From: Thalassobacillus sp043497085
Lineage (GTDB): Bacteria; Bacillota; Bacilli; Bacillales; Halobacillaceae
Assembly (NCBI GenBank): GCA_043497085.1
Contig: JBIEKI010000001.1
Length of the DNA stretch: 64,000 nucleotides
Reading direction: 5' to 3' (one strand)
Under the pieces are notes generated by a model, which had not been told where the DNA came from, did not search any database, and saw nothing but the letters and a program-made list of their open reading frames with translations. The position numbers were made by a program, and so were the translations under genes. Positions within the stretch are counted from its first letter, which is position 1. Each line of letters begins with the position of its first letter. Shown piece by piece: positions 17,239-26,116 of the stretch.

Positions 17239-18710
17239 TGGACTGGTTGACGATATTGATTTTCTCCCCTTTAATCGGGATCTTGATTTTAAGTTTACAA
17301 AAGGCGGAACAGAAGGTGACCATCAACCTGATAGGGATTCTGGCTACGGTTTTACCATTACTATTATCCTTGGTAGTCTACGCTCAGTTTCATGGTGGAG
17401 GAGATTTAGCTGTTTCTCACCAATGGATCAGTTTTGGTAATGGAATATTTCAGATAGATTACGAATTAGGTGTCGATGGATTCTCCCTGCTGTTATTATT
17501 ACTGACCACAATTGTTTCGACACTGTCTGCCAGTGTTGCTGCTGCTCAAATCAAGCAAGGATTGAAGGCCTATTTCCTTTGGTTCCTTATCCTGGAGATA
17601 GGGATGCTCGGTGTGTTTACAGCGGAAAACTTGATACTTTTCTTCATTTTCTTTGAAATTACATTAGTTCCAATGTTCTTCCTCATTGGCAGGTGGGGAT
17701 TTGTAGAACGAGAAAAAGCGGCTTACAGTTTCCTTATTTATAATGGTTTAGGATCTGCGGTTCTTTTAATCCTGTTTGCTGCTATTTTTGCAAAAACAGG
17801 AACCACCAACATCGAAGAATTAAAAACGATTATGGGGAGTGGGAATGCAGTCAGTGAAGAATTCCGGTTTGGAAGTTTGCTTGCACTATTGATTGCTTTC
17901 GGTGTGAAGCTGCCGATCGTTCCTTTGCACACTTGGATGGTAAGGGTCCACGTCCATGCCCCTATTGCTGTCGTAATGATTCACGCAGGCATCCTGTTGA
18001 AAATCGGTGCTTACGGTTTGATTAACTTTGGGATCGGAATTTTCGGTGATCAATTCGCACAGGTAGCCCCATTTATTGCGGTGCTGGGACTGATCAACTT
18101 ATTGTATGGAGCATTTCTTGCTTTCGTACAAAACGAGCTGAAGAGTGTGTTTGCTTATTCGAGTGTTTCCCATATGGGCATTGTGCTGCTGGGGGTAGCA
18201 GCGATGAACGAAGCGGGAATCCAGGGGGCGATTTTTCAAACGTTATCACACGGTTTGATAGCTGCTTTATTGTTCCTGTTAGTTGGCGTCATTTACGAAC
18301 GGACACATACGACGAAGCTGCGAAGCCTTGGCGGACTCGCCAAAGGAATGCCGTTAGCAGCAGGATTCTTACTTGCGGCTGGATTGGCTTCCTTAGGACT
18401 TCCGGGCATGAGCGGTTTTGTATCGGAGTTTATGGCATTCCTCGGACTATTTGAGTCGATGCCATGGCTTGCTGCTATCGGTACGCTCGGAATCATTATG
18501 ACTGCAGTTTATATCCTGCGTGCAGTCCTTGGAGTTACCTACGGAAAAACAGTGAAATCTTTTGCCGGGATGTACGACCTCACAAGAAGGGAAATGATTC
18601 CAGCAGCAGCGTTGCTGGCGCTGATCGTTTTGATCGGTGTTTATCCGAACTTCATAACCCATACACTGCAATTTGCACTAGAATCAATCATGCTTGGGAT
18701 AGGAGGGTAA
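17238..18710 (+). CDS. nuoM: NADH-quinone oxidoreductase subunit M
   Basis: A 490-residue antiporter-like subunit, homologous to NuoL and NuoN. Key segments are FFEITLVPMFFLIGRWG (membrane glutamate) and PLHTWMVRVHVHAPIAV. The usual form of the latter is LPDAH; here the aspartate position reads MVRVH, a small departure in a conserved loop. The start shares a base with the nuoL stop. Confidence 0.95.
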   Translation: MDWLTILIFSPLIGILILSLQKAEQKVTINLIGILATVLPLLLSLVVYAQFHGGGDLAVSHQWISFGNGIFQIDYELGVDGFSLLLLLLTTIVSTLSASVAAAQIKQGLKAYFLWFLILEIGMLGVFTAENLILFFIFFEITLVPMFFLIGRWGFVEREKAAYSFLIYNGLGSAVLLILFAAIFAKTGTTNIEELKTIMGSGNAVSEEFRFGSLLALLIAFGVKLPIVPLHTWMVRVHVHAPIAVVMIHAGILLKIGAYGLINFGIGIFGDQFAQVAPFIAVLGLINLLYGAFLAFVQNELKSVFAYSSVSHMGIVLLGVAAMNEAGIQGAIFQTLSHGLIAALLFLLVGVIYERTHTTKLRSLGGLAKGMPLAAGFLLAAGLASLGLPGMSGFVSEFMAFLGLFESMPWLAAIGTLGIIMTAVYILRAVLGVTYGKTVKSFAGMYDLTRREMIPAAALLALIVLIGVYPNFITHTLQFALESIMLGIGG

Positions 18711-18714
18711 GCGT

Positions 18715-20220
18715 ATGGATATAGATACATTATTAAGCTATGAATGGAGCATGATGGCACCAGAATTCACCATATTGCTCGTTGCTACTGCCCTCTCCTT
18801 AATTGACTTATTCGCCAGTAAAAACGTAGATCGGAAACTGTTCGGCTGGTTTGGTATCGCAGGCATAGCTATCGCTTTGATTTTCTCTTTCAGTCAAATA
18901 GGTCATGAGCCTGCAATGATTTTAGCTAATACTTACAGATTGGATGCATTTTCCTTAAGTTTTAAAATTCTCCTTTTACTAGGTTCTCTTCTTGTGTTGT
19001 TAATGGGAGTATCCTTTGAGGCGAAAGGGGAACTGACCTACCGGGGAGAATTCTATTACCTGCTTCTCACAGCGCTGCTAGGTGCGATGATGATGGCAAG
19101 CAGTGCGGACTTGATCACCTTGTTTGTCGGCTTGGAGCTGCTATCAATTTCTTCTTATATTCTGGCTGGAACCAGGAAAAAATCAAGGTATTCAAATGAA
19201 GCTGCGATGAAATACGTGATCAACGGAGGAATATCGACAGCATTTACCTTGTTTGGCATGAGTTACATCTATGGCCTGACAGGAAGCACGAATCTTGCCG
19301 ACATTTCCCGGGAAATATCGAATATTACCCCGGCTAATGGCCAGGTGTTATTGAGCATTGCTTTTATCCTCACCTTCGTTGGGTTGGCATTTAAAATATC
19401 AACGGTGCCTTTTCAAATGTGGGCACCGGATGTCTATCAGGGAGCACCAACCCCTGTAACCGCTTTCCTTAGTGTCGTTTCTAAAACAGCGGGGTTCATC
19501 ATCATCATTCGGGTACTGATAAGTATTTTTCCGTTCACCCAAGGGTTTGAGGAGAATACTTCCCTGTTACATTCTTTAATGATATTCCTAAGTATTCTTG
19601 CAGGTGTAACCATGATTGTGGGGAATACAATCGCCTTGAAACAGCGTAATATAAAGCGATTGTTTGCCTATTCAAGTATTGCGCATGCCGGTTACCTGCT
19701 GGTGCCGTTTGTAGCATTCTCTGAATTGATGTTTGAAAGTATGTGGTTCTACTTAGTGGCTTACTTACTGATGAACATTGGCGCATTTGCCATCATCCAG
19801 GTGATGACTGAACATAATGATTCAGAAGATGTTTCTATTTTCGCTGGTCTTTATTATCGCCGGCCATGGGTCGCGATCATGATGACTGTCTTCTTATTGT
19901 CATTGGCAGGGATCCCAGGGACTGCGGGGTTCATCGGAAAACTGAATATATTTATCGGTACCCTGTTTTCTGATCCGTCCAGGTATATATTAGCAGCGGT
20001 AATGATTGGAACTACCGTAATATCCTACTTTTACTATTTTGGCATCATGGCTCAGATGTTCATGCGGCCGGCAGGAAGTGCAGCTCAGGTGCGATTACCT
20101 GTTGGAGTAACCATCACCATGGTCTTTTGTGCAGTAGGTACGATTATGTTGGGATTGTTTCCAGGGTTGATTCTGGAGTTCTTCCAAACCCAATTCAACT
20201 TTGCAGAAATGTTCTATTAA
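18715..20220 (+). CDS. nuoN: NADH-quinone oxidoreductase subunit N
   Basis: The third antiporter-like pump subunit, 501 residues. GLELLSISSYILAG and PFQMWAPDVYQGAPTPVTAF are the conserved channel segments. It is the last gene of the nuo operon, 4 bases after nuoM. No nuoE, nuoF or nuoG is present, so the encoded complex lacks the NADH-oxidising module. Confidence 0.96.
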   Translation: MDIDTLLSYEWSMMAPEFTILLVATALSLIDLFASKNVDRKLFGWFGIAGIAIALIFSFSQIGHEPAMILANTYRLDAFSLSFKILLLLGSLLVLLMGVSFEAKGELTYRGEFYYLLLTALLGAMMMASSADLITLFVGLELLSISSYILAGTRKKSRYSNEAAMKYVINGGISTAFTLFGMSYIYGLTGSTNLADISREISNITPANGQVLLSIAFILTFVGLAFKISTVPFQMWAPDVYQGAPTPVTAFLSVVSKTAGFIIIIRVLISIFPFTQGFEENTSLLHSLMIFLSILAGVTMIVGNTIALKQRNIKRLFAYSSIAHAGYLLVPFVAFSELMFESMWFYLVAYLLMNIGAFAIIQVMTEHNDSEDVSIFAGLYYRRPWVAIMMTVFLLSLAGIPGTAGFIGKLNIFIGTLFSDPSRYILAAVMIGTTVISYFYYFGIMAQMFMRPAGSAAQVRLPVGVTITMVFCAVGTIMLGLFPGLILEFFQTQFNFAEMFY

Positions 20221-20231
20221 AGCCCCTATAA

Positions 20232-20275
20232 CCCTCTGGGTATGTTATTCACAGCATATCCAGGGGGATTTTTTT
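20232..20275 (+). terminator. Terminator of the nuo operon
   Basis: CCCTCTGGGTATG pairs with CATATCCAGGGGG (two wobble pairs) around a short loop, followed by seven Ts. Confidence 0.85.
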
Positions 20276-20415
20276 ATGCAGGCAGGTTTACAAGTAGGAG
20301 AATAAAGGTAGTAGTAGATTAGGATATCCGTTGGTTTGACAATTTCATTTCTCCGTGTCATCTTTGGAAAGGATTATACTGAATTTGGGAAATGAAATTG
20401 AAGAGGTGTAAAAAC

Positions 20416-20661
20416 ATGGTAGATACTTTTATGCAACAGGCGGGTCAACAAGCCCTTATCGGGATGATTTCTCACTTGATTTTCATCATAATTACCTGGA
20501 GGGTCCTCCAAGCGATAAAATTAGAAGGTTGGATACGCAGAGACCACGTGTTTGAAGTAAGAGTATTGATGATATTGGTGACGATAACGATAGGTACTAC
20601 CGTCAGCAATTTCTTCCTCGACTTCCTGCAATGGTCCCAGCAATTGATCCATCTTTTTTAA
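20416..20661 (+). CDS. ywzB: DUF1146 small membrane protein (YwzB-like)
   Basis: An 81-residue protein with two membrane helices and the DUF1146 pattern around WRVLQAIKLEGWIR. B. subtilis ywzB has the same place between the ATP synthase region and ywmB-murA. Function is unknown. ATG at 20416 is preferred over 20392 because GAAGAGGTG lies 7 bases upstream of it. Confidence 0.85.
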   Translation: MVDTFMQQAGQQALIGMISHLIFIIITWRVLQAIKLEGWIRRDHVFEVRVLMILVTITIGTTVSNFFLDFLQWSQQLIHLF

Positions 20662-20692
20662 TTGTCGTGATATGTAGAGAAATAGACAGTAT

Positions 20693-20751
20693 GTAACACC
20701 CTCTCCTTGGAAACAATGAAAATAGTAATCTACCAAGGAGAGGATTGTTAC
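20693..20751 (+). promoter_or_regulatory. Inverted repeat that would bury the ywmB ribosome-binding site
   Basis: CCTCTCCTTGG at 20700-20710 is a perfect complement of CCAAGGAGAGG at 20733-20743, and the right arm contains the ywmB Shine-Dalgarno sequence. The outer bases GTAACA (20693-20698) and TGTTAC (20746-20751) extend the stem almost to the ATG at 20753. The loop is 22 bases and AT-rich. Confidence 0.65.
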
Positions 20752-20752
20752 G

Positions 20753-21472
20753 ATGAGAAGTTTGTTGATCATCCTGGTTGCCGTATTGATGCTAAGTACT
20801 GATTTAGAAACTTTCGCAGGGGTCAAAAACAAAGAAGAGTTACCGCTGGGTATGATTGCTGCTCAATTACAATCCCAGGGTATCGAGGCGGATGGATGGG
20901 AAGTGATAGCTAAGGAATCATTTTCACGTCAGCATCTCGACAGGATCAAAGGTTTGGTAGAAGAAGAGCTGCCACAAGCTCAATGGCAGCAAACTTCTGA
21001 TCGTAACAGTGAAAAGTATTCAATGGTCTACCCTCAAAAAGCCCCCGGCATCACCGAAACGTTTATTGTGGTTGTCCCGAAGAAACAACGCCATTATATT
21101 GAAGTCATTTATAAAATAACTGGGACAAGCTGGGGGGAAGAGAGTGAACGTTACTTGACAAATGATTTTTTTGTTGAAAAAGATCGTATATTCTCGGAAG
21201 ATGTCGCTATTTTCTCTTGTATTGAGGCAGAAATTAATGGTATTATTGATGATGTTTTAGTGTATAAAAAATTAGAACAAGCCTTAGACATAAAAACAAT
21301 CGAAATGATAGATGAAAAAGACTTTAAAAGTATTTCCGGATATACACCAGAGTGGGAGCAGACGATCCCACTGCCAGCGGGTGCTATGAATGTCCAGTTT
21401 GCCGTCCGTAAAGGTTTGGGCGCAAAGACAAACATTACAATAGGCACGCCGATTATCACGTCTGAATATTAA
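20753..21472 (+). CDS. ywmB: YwmB-family secreted protein
   Basis: A 239-residue protein with an N-terminal signal peptide (RSLLIILVAVLMLST) and the YwmB fold thereafter; the B. subtilis homologue has a TATA-box-binding-protein-like fold but an unknown function. It is likely outside the membrane. The gene lies in the conserved ywzB-ywmB-murA-spoIID order. Its ribosome site is inside a long hairpin, so translation may be controlled. Confidence 0.85.
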   Translation: MRSLLIILVAVLMLSTDLETFAGVKNKEELPLGMIAAQLQSQGIEADGWEVIAKESFSRQHLDRIKGLVEEELPQAQWQQTSDRNSEKYSMVYPQKAPGITETFIVVVPKKQRHYIEVIYKITGTSWGEESERYLTNDFFVEKDRIFSEDVAIFSCIEAEINGIIDDVLVYKKLEQALDIKTIEMIDEKDFKSISGYTPEWEQTIPLPAGAMNVQFAVRKGLGAKTNITIGTPIITSEY

Positions 21473-21506
21473 TAATAATGAATATGGACTCGGAGGAGAA
21501 TGAACC

Positions 21507-22817
21507 GTGGAAAAAATCATCGTCCGTGGTGGGAGGCAGCTGAATGGCACCGTTAAAGTTGAAGGGGCCAAGAATGCCGTACTGCCTGTCATCGCAGCAA
21601 GTATAATTGCAAGTGAAGGAAAAAGTGTCCTTCATGATGTTCCAGCATTAGCTGATGTAGTTACCATAAATGAAGTTTTACGTAATATTAATGCTGAAGT
21701 AAGTTTTGAAAACAATACAGTAACCGTAGATGCTTCTGGCGAAATTAAAACAGAAGCCCCATTTGAATTTGTACGCAAAATGCGCGCTTCTGTGCTTGTA
21801 CTGGGACCACTTTTAGCCCGCTATGGTCATGCCAAGGTCGCTATGCCAGGTGGCTGTGCTATCGGATCCCGCCCAATCGACCAGCATTTGAAAGGCTTTG
21901 AAGCCATGGGTGCCAAAGTGAATGTCGGCAATGGTTTCGTCGAAGTGAATGCAGATGGCCGTTTGAAGGGTGCCAAGATTTACATGGACGTACCAAGTGT
22001 CGGTGCTACGGAGAACATCATGATGGCTGCAGCGCTTGCTGATGGTAAAACAATTTTGGAAAACTGTGCAAAAGAACCAGAAATCGTTGATTTAGCTAAC
22101 TTCCTGAATAAGATGGGAGCTAAAATCGTCGGTGCTGGTACAGAAACGATCCGTATCACCGGAGTGGATAAGCTTAATGGTGCGGAACACAACATCATTC
22201 CAGACCGGATTGAAGCAGGTACCTTTATGGTAGCAGCGGCTATCACAAAAGGAAACGTACTTGTTAAAGGAGCGGAAGCGGAACACCTTCGTTCCCTTGT
22301 TTCTAAAATGCAGGAAATGGGAGTCATCATTGAAGAAGAAGACGATGGCTTGCGTGTAATTGGTCCGAACCATTTGAAGGCAGTAGATATCAAAACTCAG
22401 CCTCATCCTGGCTTCCCGACAGATATGCAGTCCCAGATCATGGCATTGATGCTTTCTGCTAAAGGAACCAGTGTGATTACAGAAACTGTTTTTGAAAACA
22501 GGTTCATGCACGTAGAAGAGTTCCGCCGCATGAATGCTAAGATGAAGATTGAAGGACGCAGTGTCATTATCGAAGGTCCTTCTGATTTGCAAGGAGCTGA
22601 GGTAGCAGCTACAGACCTGCGAGCAGGTGCAGCATTGATTCTCGCTGGACTGGTAGCAGATGGCTATACACGGGTAACAGAACTGAAGCATTTGGATCGT
22701 GGTTATGTCGATTTCGCTGAAAAGCTTGCACAGCTTGGGGCGGATATTGAACGTATCAACGATACTCCGGCTAATGAACAAGAACCGGTGGATGATTCTG
22801 TGAAGGCTACTTCCTAA
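21507..22817 (+). CDS. murA: UDP-N-acetylglucosamine 1-carboxyvinyltransferase
   Basis: MurA transfers enolpyruvate from PEP to UDP-GlcNAc, the first committed step of peptidoglycan synthesis, in the cytoplasm. The protein is 436 residues. Catalytic Cys117 lies in PGGCAIGSRPID, so it should be fosfomycin-sensitive. The N-terminal KVEGAKNAVLPVIAAS motif is intact. Position beside spoIID matches murAA of B. subtilis. A terminator follows. Confidence 0.97.
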   Translation: MEKIIVRGGRQLNGTVKVEGAKNAVLPVIAASIIASEGKSVLHDVPALADVVTINEVLRNINAEVSFENNTVTVDASGEIKTEAPFEFVRKMRASVLVLGPLLARYGHAKVAMPGGCAIGSRPIDQHLKGFEAMGAKVNVGNGFVEVNADGRLKGAKIYMDVPSVGATENIMMAAALADGKTILENCAKEPEIVDLANFLNKMGAKIVGAGTETIRITGVDKLNGAEHNIIPDRIEAGTFMVAAAITKGNVLVKGAEAEHLRSLVSKMQEMGVIIEEEDDGLRVIGPNHLKAVDIKTQPHPGFPTDMQSQIMALMLSAKGTSVITETVFENRFMHVEEFRRMNAKMKIEGRSVIIEGPSDLQGAEVAATDLRAGAALILAGLVADGYTRVTELKHLDRGYVDFAEKLAQLGADIERINDTPANEQEPVDDSVKATS

Positions 22818-22830
22818 GAACGATAAATGT

Positions 22831-22872
22831 AAAAAGCTTATCTTGCCTCATTGGGCAGGGTAAGCTTTTTTT
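22831..22872 (+). terminator. Terminator after murA
   Basis: AAAGCTTA and TAAGCTTT enclose an inner TGCC/GGCA stem, then seven Ts. Confidence 0.85.
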
Positions 22873-22965
22873 GTTCACTTCTGATAAAAAGGGTTCTATC
22901 ATATCCTTTTTTTGTATAAGTATTTACTAGAGACATCTATTAACGTTCTAGCAGGAGGGCATGGG

Positions 22966-23997
22966 ATGAAAAATTGGAAACGGCCAGGGTTAATCACTTT
23001 TTTATTTTTAGTCTTGATGATTCTTATCATTCCCGCAGTAATTGTCATACCGTTCATTGATTCAGGCAAGGAGCAGCGAATCACAGAGCAGCATCCGGAC
23101 AAAACAACACCAATGGTAGAAGTTCCGGATGATCTATCTCCTTTCAGCATCGATGTCCTTAGAACAAATACCAATCAGGTAGAAGAAGTCCCTCTTGAGA
23201 CGTACGTCGCACGGGTAGTAGCCTCGGAAATGCCTGCGAATTTTGAAAAAGAGGCGTTGAAGGCACAAGCATTAGCAGCAAGGACATACATCGTACAGCA
23301 TTATTCCAACGGAGAAAATATCTCGGAACAGGCAGATGTAACCGATACTGTCGATCATCAAGTTTATAAGAACGATTCGGAGTTAAGGAAGCAGTGGAAA
23401 GGTGAATATACTGCAAACATGAGCAAAATCAACCAGGCAGTAAAAGAAACAGCCGGTGAAATTATCACGTACGAAGAAAAACCGATTTTTGCAGCTTTCT
23501 TTTCCACTAGCAATGGCTACACAGAAAACTCAGAAGATTATTGGAAAAATGCCTTTCCTTATTTAAAAAGTGTCGAAAGTCCGTGGGATAAACAGTCACC
23601 GAAATTCCTGGATCAAAAGGTACTCTCTGTACAAGAAGTGGAAGCGAAGCTCGGTGTTACTTTCCCAGCCGACGTCACCGCCTCCCGCATTAATTTGACC
23701 GAAGGGAATCGAGTGAGCAGCATTGAAGTAGGCGGCAAAAAGTTTTCAGGAAGAGAAATCCGCGAAAAACTTGGCCTAAGATCCAGTGATTTTTCCATTG
23801 ACCAAAAAGATGGCCATTTGATTTTCACAACGAAAGGATATGGCCATGGGGTTGGAATGAGCCAGTACGGTGCGAATGGGATGGCGAAACAAGGGAGCGA
23901 TTATAAAGAAATCGTCCAGCATTACTACCAGGGAGCGAAAGTAACCGAAATGGAGCAGTTGAACTCCCTGCAAGCCATGATCAACCCGAATGAATAA
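22966..23997 (+). CDS. spoIID: Stage II sporulation protein D
   Basis: SpoIID is a lytic transglycosylase that with SpoIIP and SpoIIM thins septal peptidoglycan to allow engulfment of the forespore. The 343-residue protein has an N-terminal membrane anchor (LITFLFLVLMILIIPAVIVI) and an extracytoplasmic domain containing EKEALKAQALAARTY and the C-terminal GHGVGMSQYGANGMA. ATG at 22966 has GGAGGGC upstream; an open frame back to 22912 lacks a ribosome site. In relatives it is a sigma-E gene; I could not identify a convincing sigma-E promoter. Confidence 0.95.
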   Translation: MKNWKRPGLITFLFLVLMILIIPAVIVIPFIDSGKEQRITEQHPDKTTPMVEVPDDLSPFSIDVLRTNTNQVEEVPLETYVARVVASEMPANFEKEALKAQALAARTYIVQHYSNGENISEQADVTDTVDHQVYKNDSELRKQWKGEYTANMSKINQAVKETAGEIITYEEKPIFAAFFSTSNGYTENSEDYWKNAFPYLKSVESPWDKQSPKFLDQKVLSVQEVEAKLGVTFPADVTASRINLTEGNRVSSIEVGGKKFSGREIREKLGLRSSDFSIDQKDGHLIFTTKGYGHGVGMSQYGANGMAKQGSDYKEIVQHYYQGAKVTEMEQLNSLQAMINPNE

Positions 23998-24018
23998 TAA
24001 AAAGCAGGTAACGTCTCT

Positions 24019-24047
24019 GGCTGGCGATAATATATCGTCAGCCTTTT
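24019..24047 (+). terminator. Terminator after spoIID
   Basis: GGCTGGCGATA pairs with TATCGTCAGCC around a 3-base loop, followed by TTTT. Confidence 0.75.
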
Positions 24048-24148
24048 CGCTTACAACGCAGTAGTCTGGTAGTATTCGTCTCACCACTAGTTAGAAGAGG
24101 CACAAAACACTTCCACAACTGATACTCACTAAGCCATAATATTCTAAC

Positions 24149-24313
24149 GGCTCCGATATTAAATAATAAAGTTAAGGGAGATTGGAAACGGCAAGACTCC
24201 TGCGGAAGTAAGTACGAGTCGAGACCCCGCAACGAAGTGAGGAGGCTTGACCGTACGTCCGCGGAAAGCGAGTCGTTTCCAACCTCCCTTCGTACACGTT
24301 ATATAACGGAGCC
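24149..24313. repeat. GC-rich palindromic repeat, single module
   Basis: The arms AAGGGAG-GGAAACG and CGTTTCC-CCTCCCTT enclose internal stems, with conserved AGACTCCTGCGG and CCGCGGAAAGCGAGTCG. An outer pair GGCTCCG (24149-24155) and CGGAGCC (24307-24313) brackets it. It is related to the modules of the composite repeats at 8665 and 31785. Confidence 0.75.
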
Positions 24314-24367
24314 CTTTGGGTATTAACAGAATTTTCTTCCAGTTTATCAAAATTTTTTCTTTTGGAT

Positions 24368-24397
24368 GTATAAGTCTCTCATTTTTTGCTCAGAATG
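24368..24397 (+). promoter_or_regulatory. Sigma-F-type promoter of spoIIQ
   Basis: GTATA at 24368-24372, 15 bases, then GCTCAGAATG at 24388-24397, which fits the sigma-F/G -10 pattern GGnnAnAnTR with one mismatch. The spoIIQ gene is transcribed by sigma-F in B. subtilis. The predicted start would leave a leader of only about 14 bases. Confidence 0.55.
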
Positions 24398-24417
24398 GTT
24401 GCTGAGGTGATGAACAA

Positions 24418-25323
24418 ATGAGAGACGAAGAAAAAAAGAGCGTCACAAAACTTAAGTTCCGACGCTTGTTAGGCAAGAAGTGGGTGTATCCGGCAATCTA
24501 TCTTTCGATTGCAGCTCTAGTGTTAGCTGGGGTGCTTTGGTATCAACAACGTGGAGAAGAAGTTGATTTGGCCAATGATCCGAATGTAAACGATGAAGTG
24601 ATTACAGAAGATCCATTCGGTGACGAAGATGCTGTACCGGTCATGGAATCAGGTGAAGAGATGGCAATGCCAGTCGCTGACGAAGAAAATTCTCAAATTG
24701 TAACAAAGTTCTATGACTACGATGCTTCAGATGAAGATCAGGAAAACGCACTTGTATTGTATAACAATAAGTATTATCAAAGTACAGGTGTCGACATCAC
24801 AAAAAATGATGAAAAATTCGACGTCACAGCAGCTCTAAGTGGTACAGTAACTGAAGTTAAAGAAGATCCGCTTTATGGCAATGTCGTTCAACTGGATCAT
24901 GGTCAGGAAGTGACTACGGTCTATGCAAGTCTTGATGAAGTCCAAATTGAAGCTGGTACTGAAATCAAGCAAGGCGACGTCATTGGTACAGCAGGCAGAA
25001 ACATCTTCGGACAGGCAAGTGGAGTCCACGTACACTTTGAAGTCCGCAAAGATGGGGAAGCACTTAACCCGGAGACATTCTTCGGAAAGCCTTTAAGTGA
25101 ATTGAAAAAGCAAAAAGAAGCCGATGAGCCTGAACAAGGTGAAGACAATGAAACATCTGGTGAAGAAGAACAAAATCAAGATATAAGTGAAGAGGAAATT
25201 GGAGAACTTGAGCCTGGAGCGGAAGAAGAAGCCCCAGGGGAAGGTGACGAAGAAACAGGCGTTGAAGAAGAGCCTGAGATGGATGAAGATGCCGAATCCT
25301 CCATTTCCATGACACAAACTTAA
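24418..25323 (+). CDS. spoIIQ: Stage II sporulation protein Q, degenerate LytM domain
   Basis: SpoIIQ sits in the forespore membrane and binds SpoIIIAH across the intermembrane space, forming part of the engulfment ratchet and feeding channel. The 301-residue protein has a short cytoplasmic N-terminus, one membrane helix (YPAIYLSIAALVLAGVLWY) and an M23/LytM domain. The usual HxGxD zinc ligand reads STGVD, so the His is replaced, as in B. subtilis SpoIIQ; HVHFEVR is retained. The last 85 residues are very acidic and glutamate-rich, longer than I expect for Bacillus. Confidence 0.93.
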   Translation: MRDEEKKSVTKLKFRRLLGKKWVYPAIYLSIAALVLAGVLWYQQRGEEVDLANDPNVNDEVITEDPFGDEDAVPVMESGEEMAMPVADEENSQIVTKFYDYDASDEDQENALVLYNNKYYQSTGVDITKNDEKFDVTAALSGTVTEVKEDPLYGNVVQLDHGQEVTTVYASLDEVQIEAGTEIKQGDVIGTAGRNIFGQASGVHVHFEVRKDGEALNPETFFGKPLSELKKQKEADEPEQGEDNETSGEEEQNQDISEEEIGELEPGAEEEAPGEGDEETGVEEEPEMDEDAESSISMTQT

Positions 25324-25325
25324 GA

Positions 25326-25357
25326 AAAGTCGCGCGTCCAGCGCGGCTTTTTTATTT
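25326..25357 (+). terminator. Terminator after spoIIQ
   Basis: AGTCGCGC and GCGCGGCT form a stem around GTCCA, then TTTTTTATTTT. Confidence 0.85.
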
Positions 25358-25661
25358 TGCGCACCGTTTGGAATATTATGCATGTTTTTCCTTCGATTAT
25401 TCCTCCTATTTTCCCCCGGTTATCTAGAGAAGGACGTCATTCCTTTATTTTCAGGACTTGTCGCCTTGTTTTTCATACATATTCCTGACTGCCGACTAAT
25501 AAGATGTAATTAACCGAGCATTCGGTAGCATCCGAGGTGAACGTTACGATCCTAGAAACGAAAAGCTTTCGGTCAATTGCTTTTTCATAAAAAACATACC
25601 CCAAGTGAATCATCTTGTCTCAATACACACCTTGGATAGTCAACCATAGGAGGCGAGTGAT
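25358..25661. other. Intergenic region upstream of spoIIID
   Basis: About 300 bases with no ORF I can support. B. subtilis has the small usd gene here; no clear equivalent is visible. CATACATAT at 25474-25482 resembles a sigma-E -10 box, but no matching -35 is convincing. CCTTGG near 25631 could weakly pair with CCATAGG next to the spoIIID ribosome site. Confidence 0.4.
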
Positions 25662-25949
25662 GTGCATGACTACATCAAAGAGAGGACCATCAAGATAGGG
25701 GAATACATTGTGGAAACGAAAAAAACAGTGCGAGTGATAGCAAAGGAGTTCGGCGTGTCGAAAAGTACCGTCCATAAGGATTTGACTGAACGGCTCCCTG
25801 AGTTGAATCCGGAAATGGCTGTACAAGTAAAAAAGATCCTCGATTACCATAAGGAAATCCGCCATCTCCGCGGTGGAGAAGCCACCAAGCGGAAGTATCA
25901 GATGAAAATACAACCAGAGTCCAGTCAGCCTGTTCAGCCCTCTCAATAA
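25662..25949 (+). CDS. spoIIID: Sporulation transcriptional regulator SpoIIID
   Basis: SpoIIID is the mother-cell DNA-binding protein that switches genes between sigma-E and sigma-K programmes. The 95-residue protein opens MHDYIKERTIKIGEYIVETK and contains a helix-turn-helix, VIAKEFGVSKSTVHKDL, at about residues 25-41. Start is GTG at 25662 with AGGAGGCG upstream; nearby ATGs are out of frame. The gene precedes mbl, as in B. subtilis. Confidence 0.97.
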   Translation: MHDYIKERTIKIGEYIVETKKTVRVIAKEFGVSKSTVHKDLTERLPELNPEMAVQVKKILDYHKEIRHLRGGEATKRKYQMKIQPESSQPVQPSQ

Positions 25950-26116
25950 TTTGAAAAAAGATCCTCCCTTGTATAATTTCCTTGAATTATGGAAAGTTTT
26001 TTCATTAGAGGTGCGACGATGGTCGCGTTTTTGTGATAGAATATAACATTAGATGCATGAAGTTTTCGGACGGATGCGAGAAAAGTCTTGTTTTGAACAG
26101 GGAGGATCTACTAAAC

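Noticed and set aside
22092..22781. 229-residue minus-strand ORF opposite murA
   Set aside because: No start signal or family resemblance; murA fully explains the region.
25470..25490. CATACATAT as a sigma-E -10 box for spoIIID
   Set aside because: It is 180 bases from the gene and has no convincing -35 partner.
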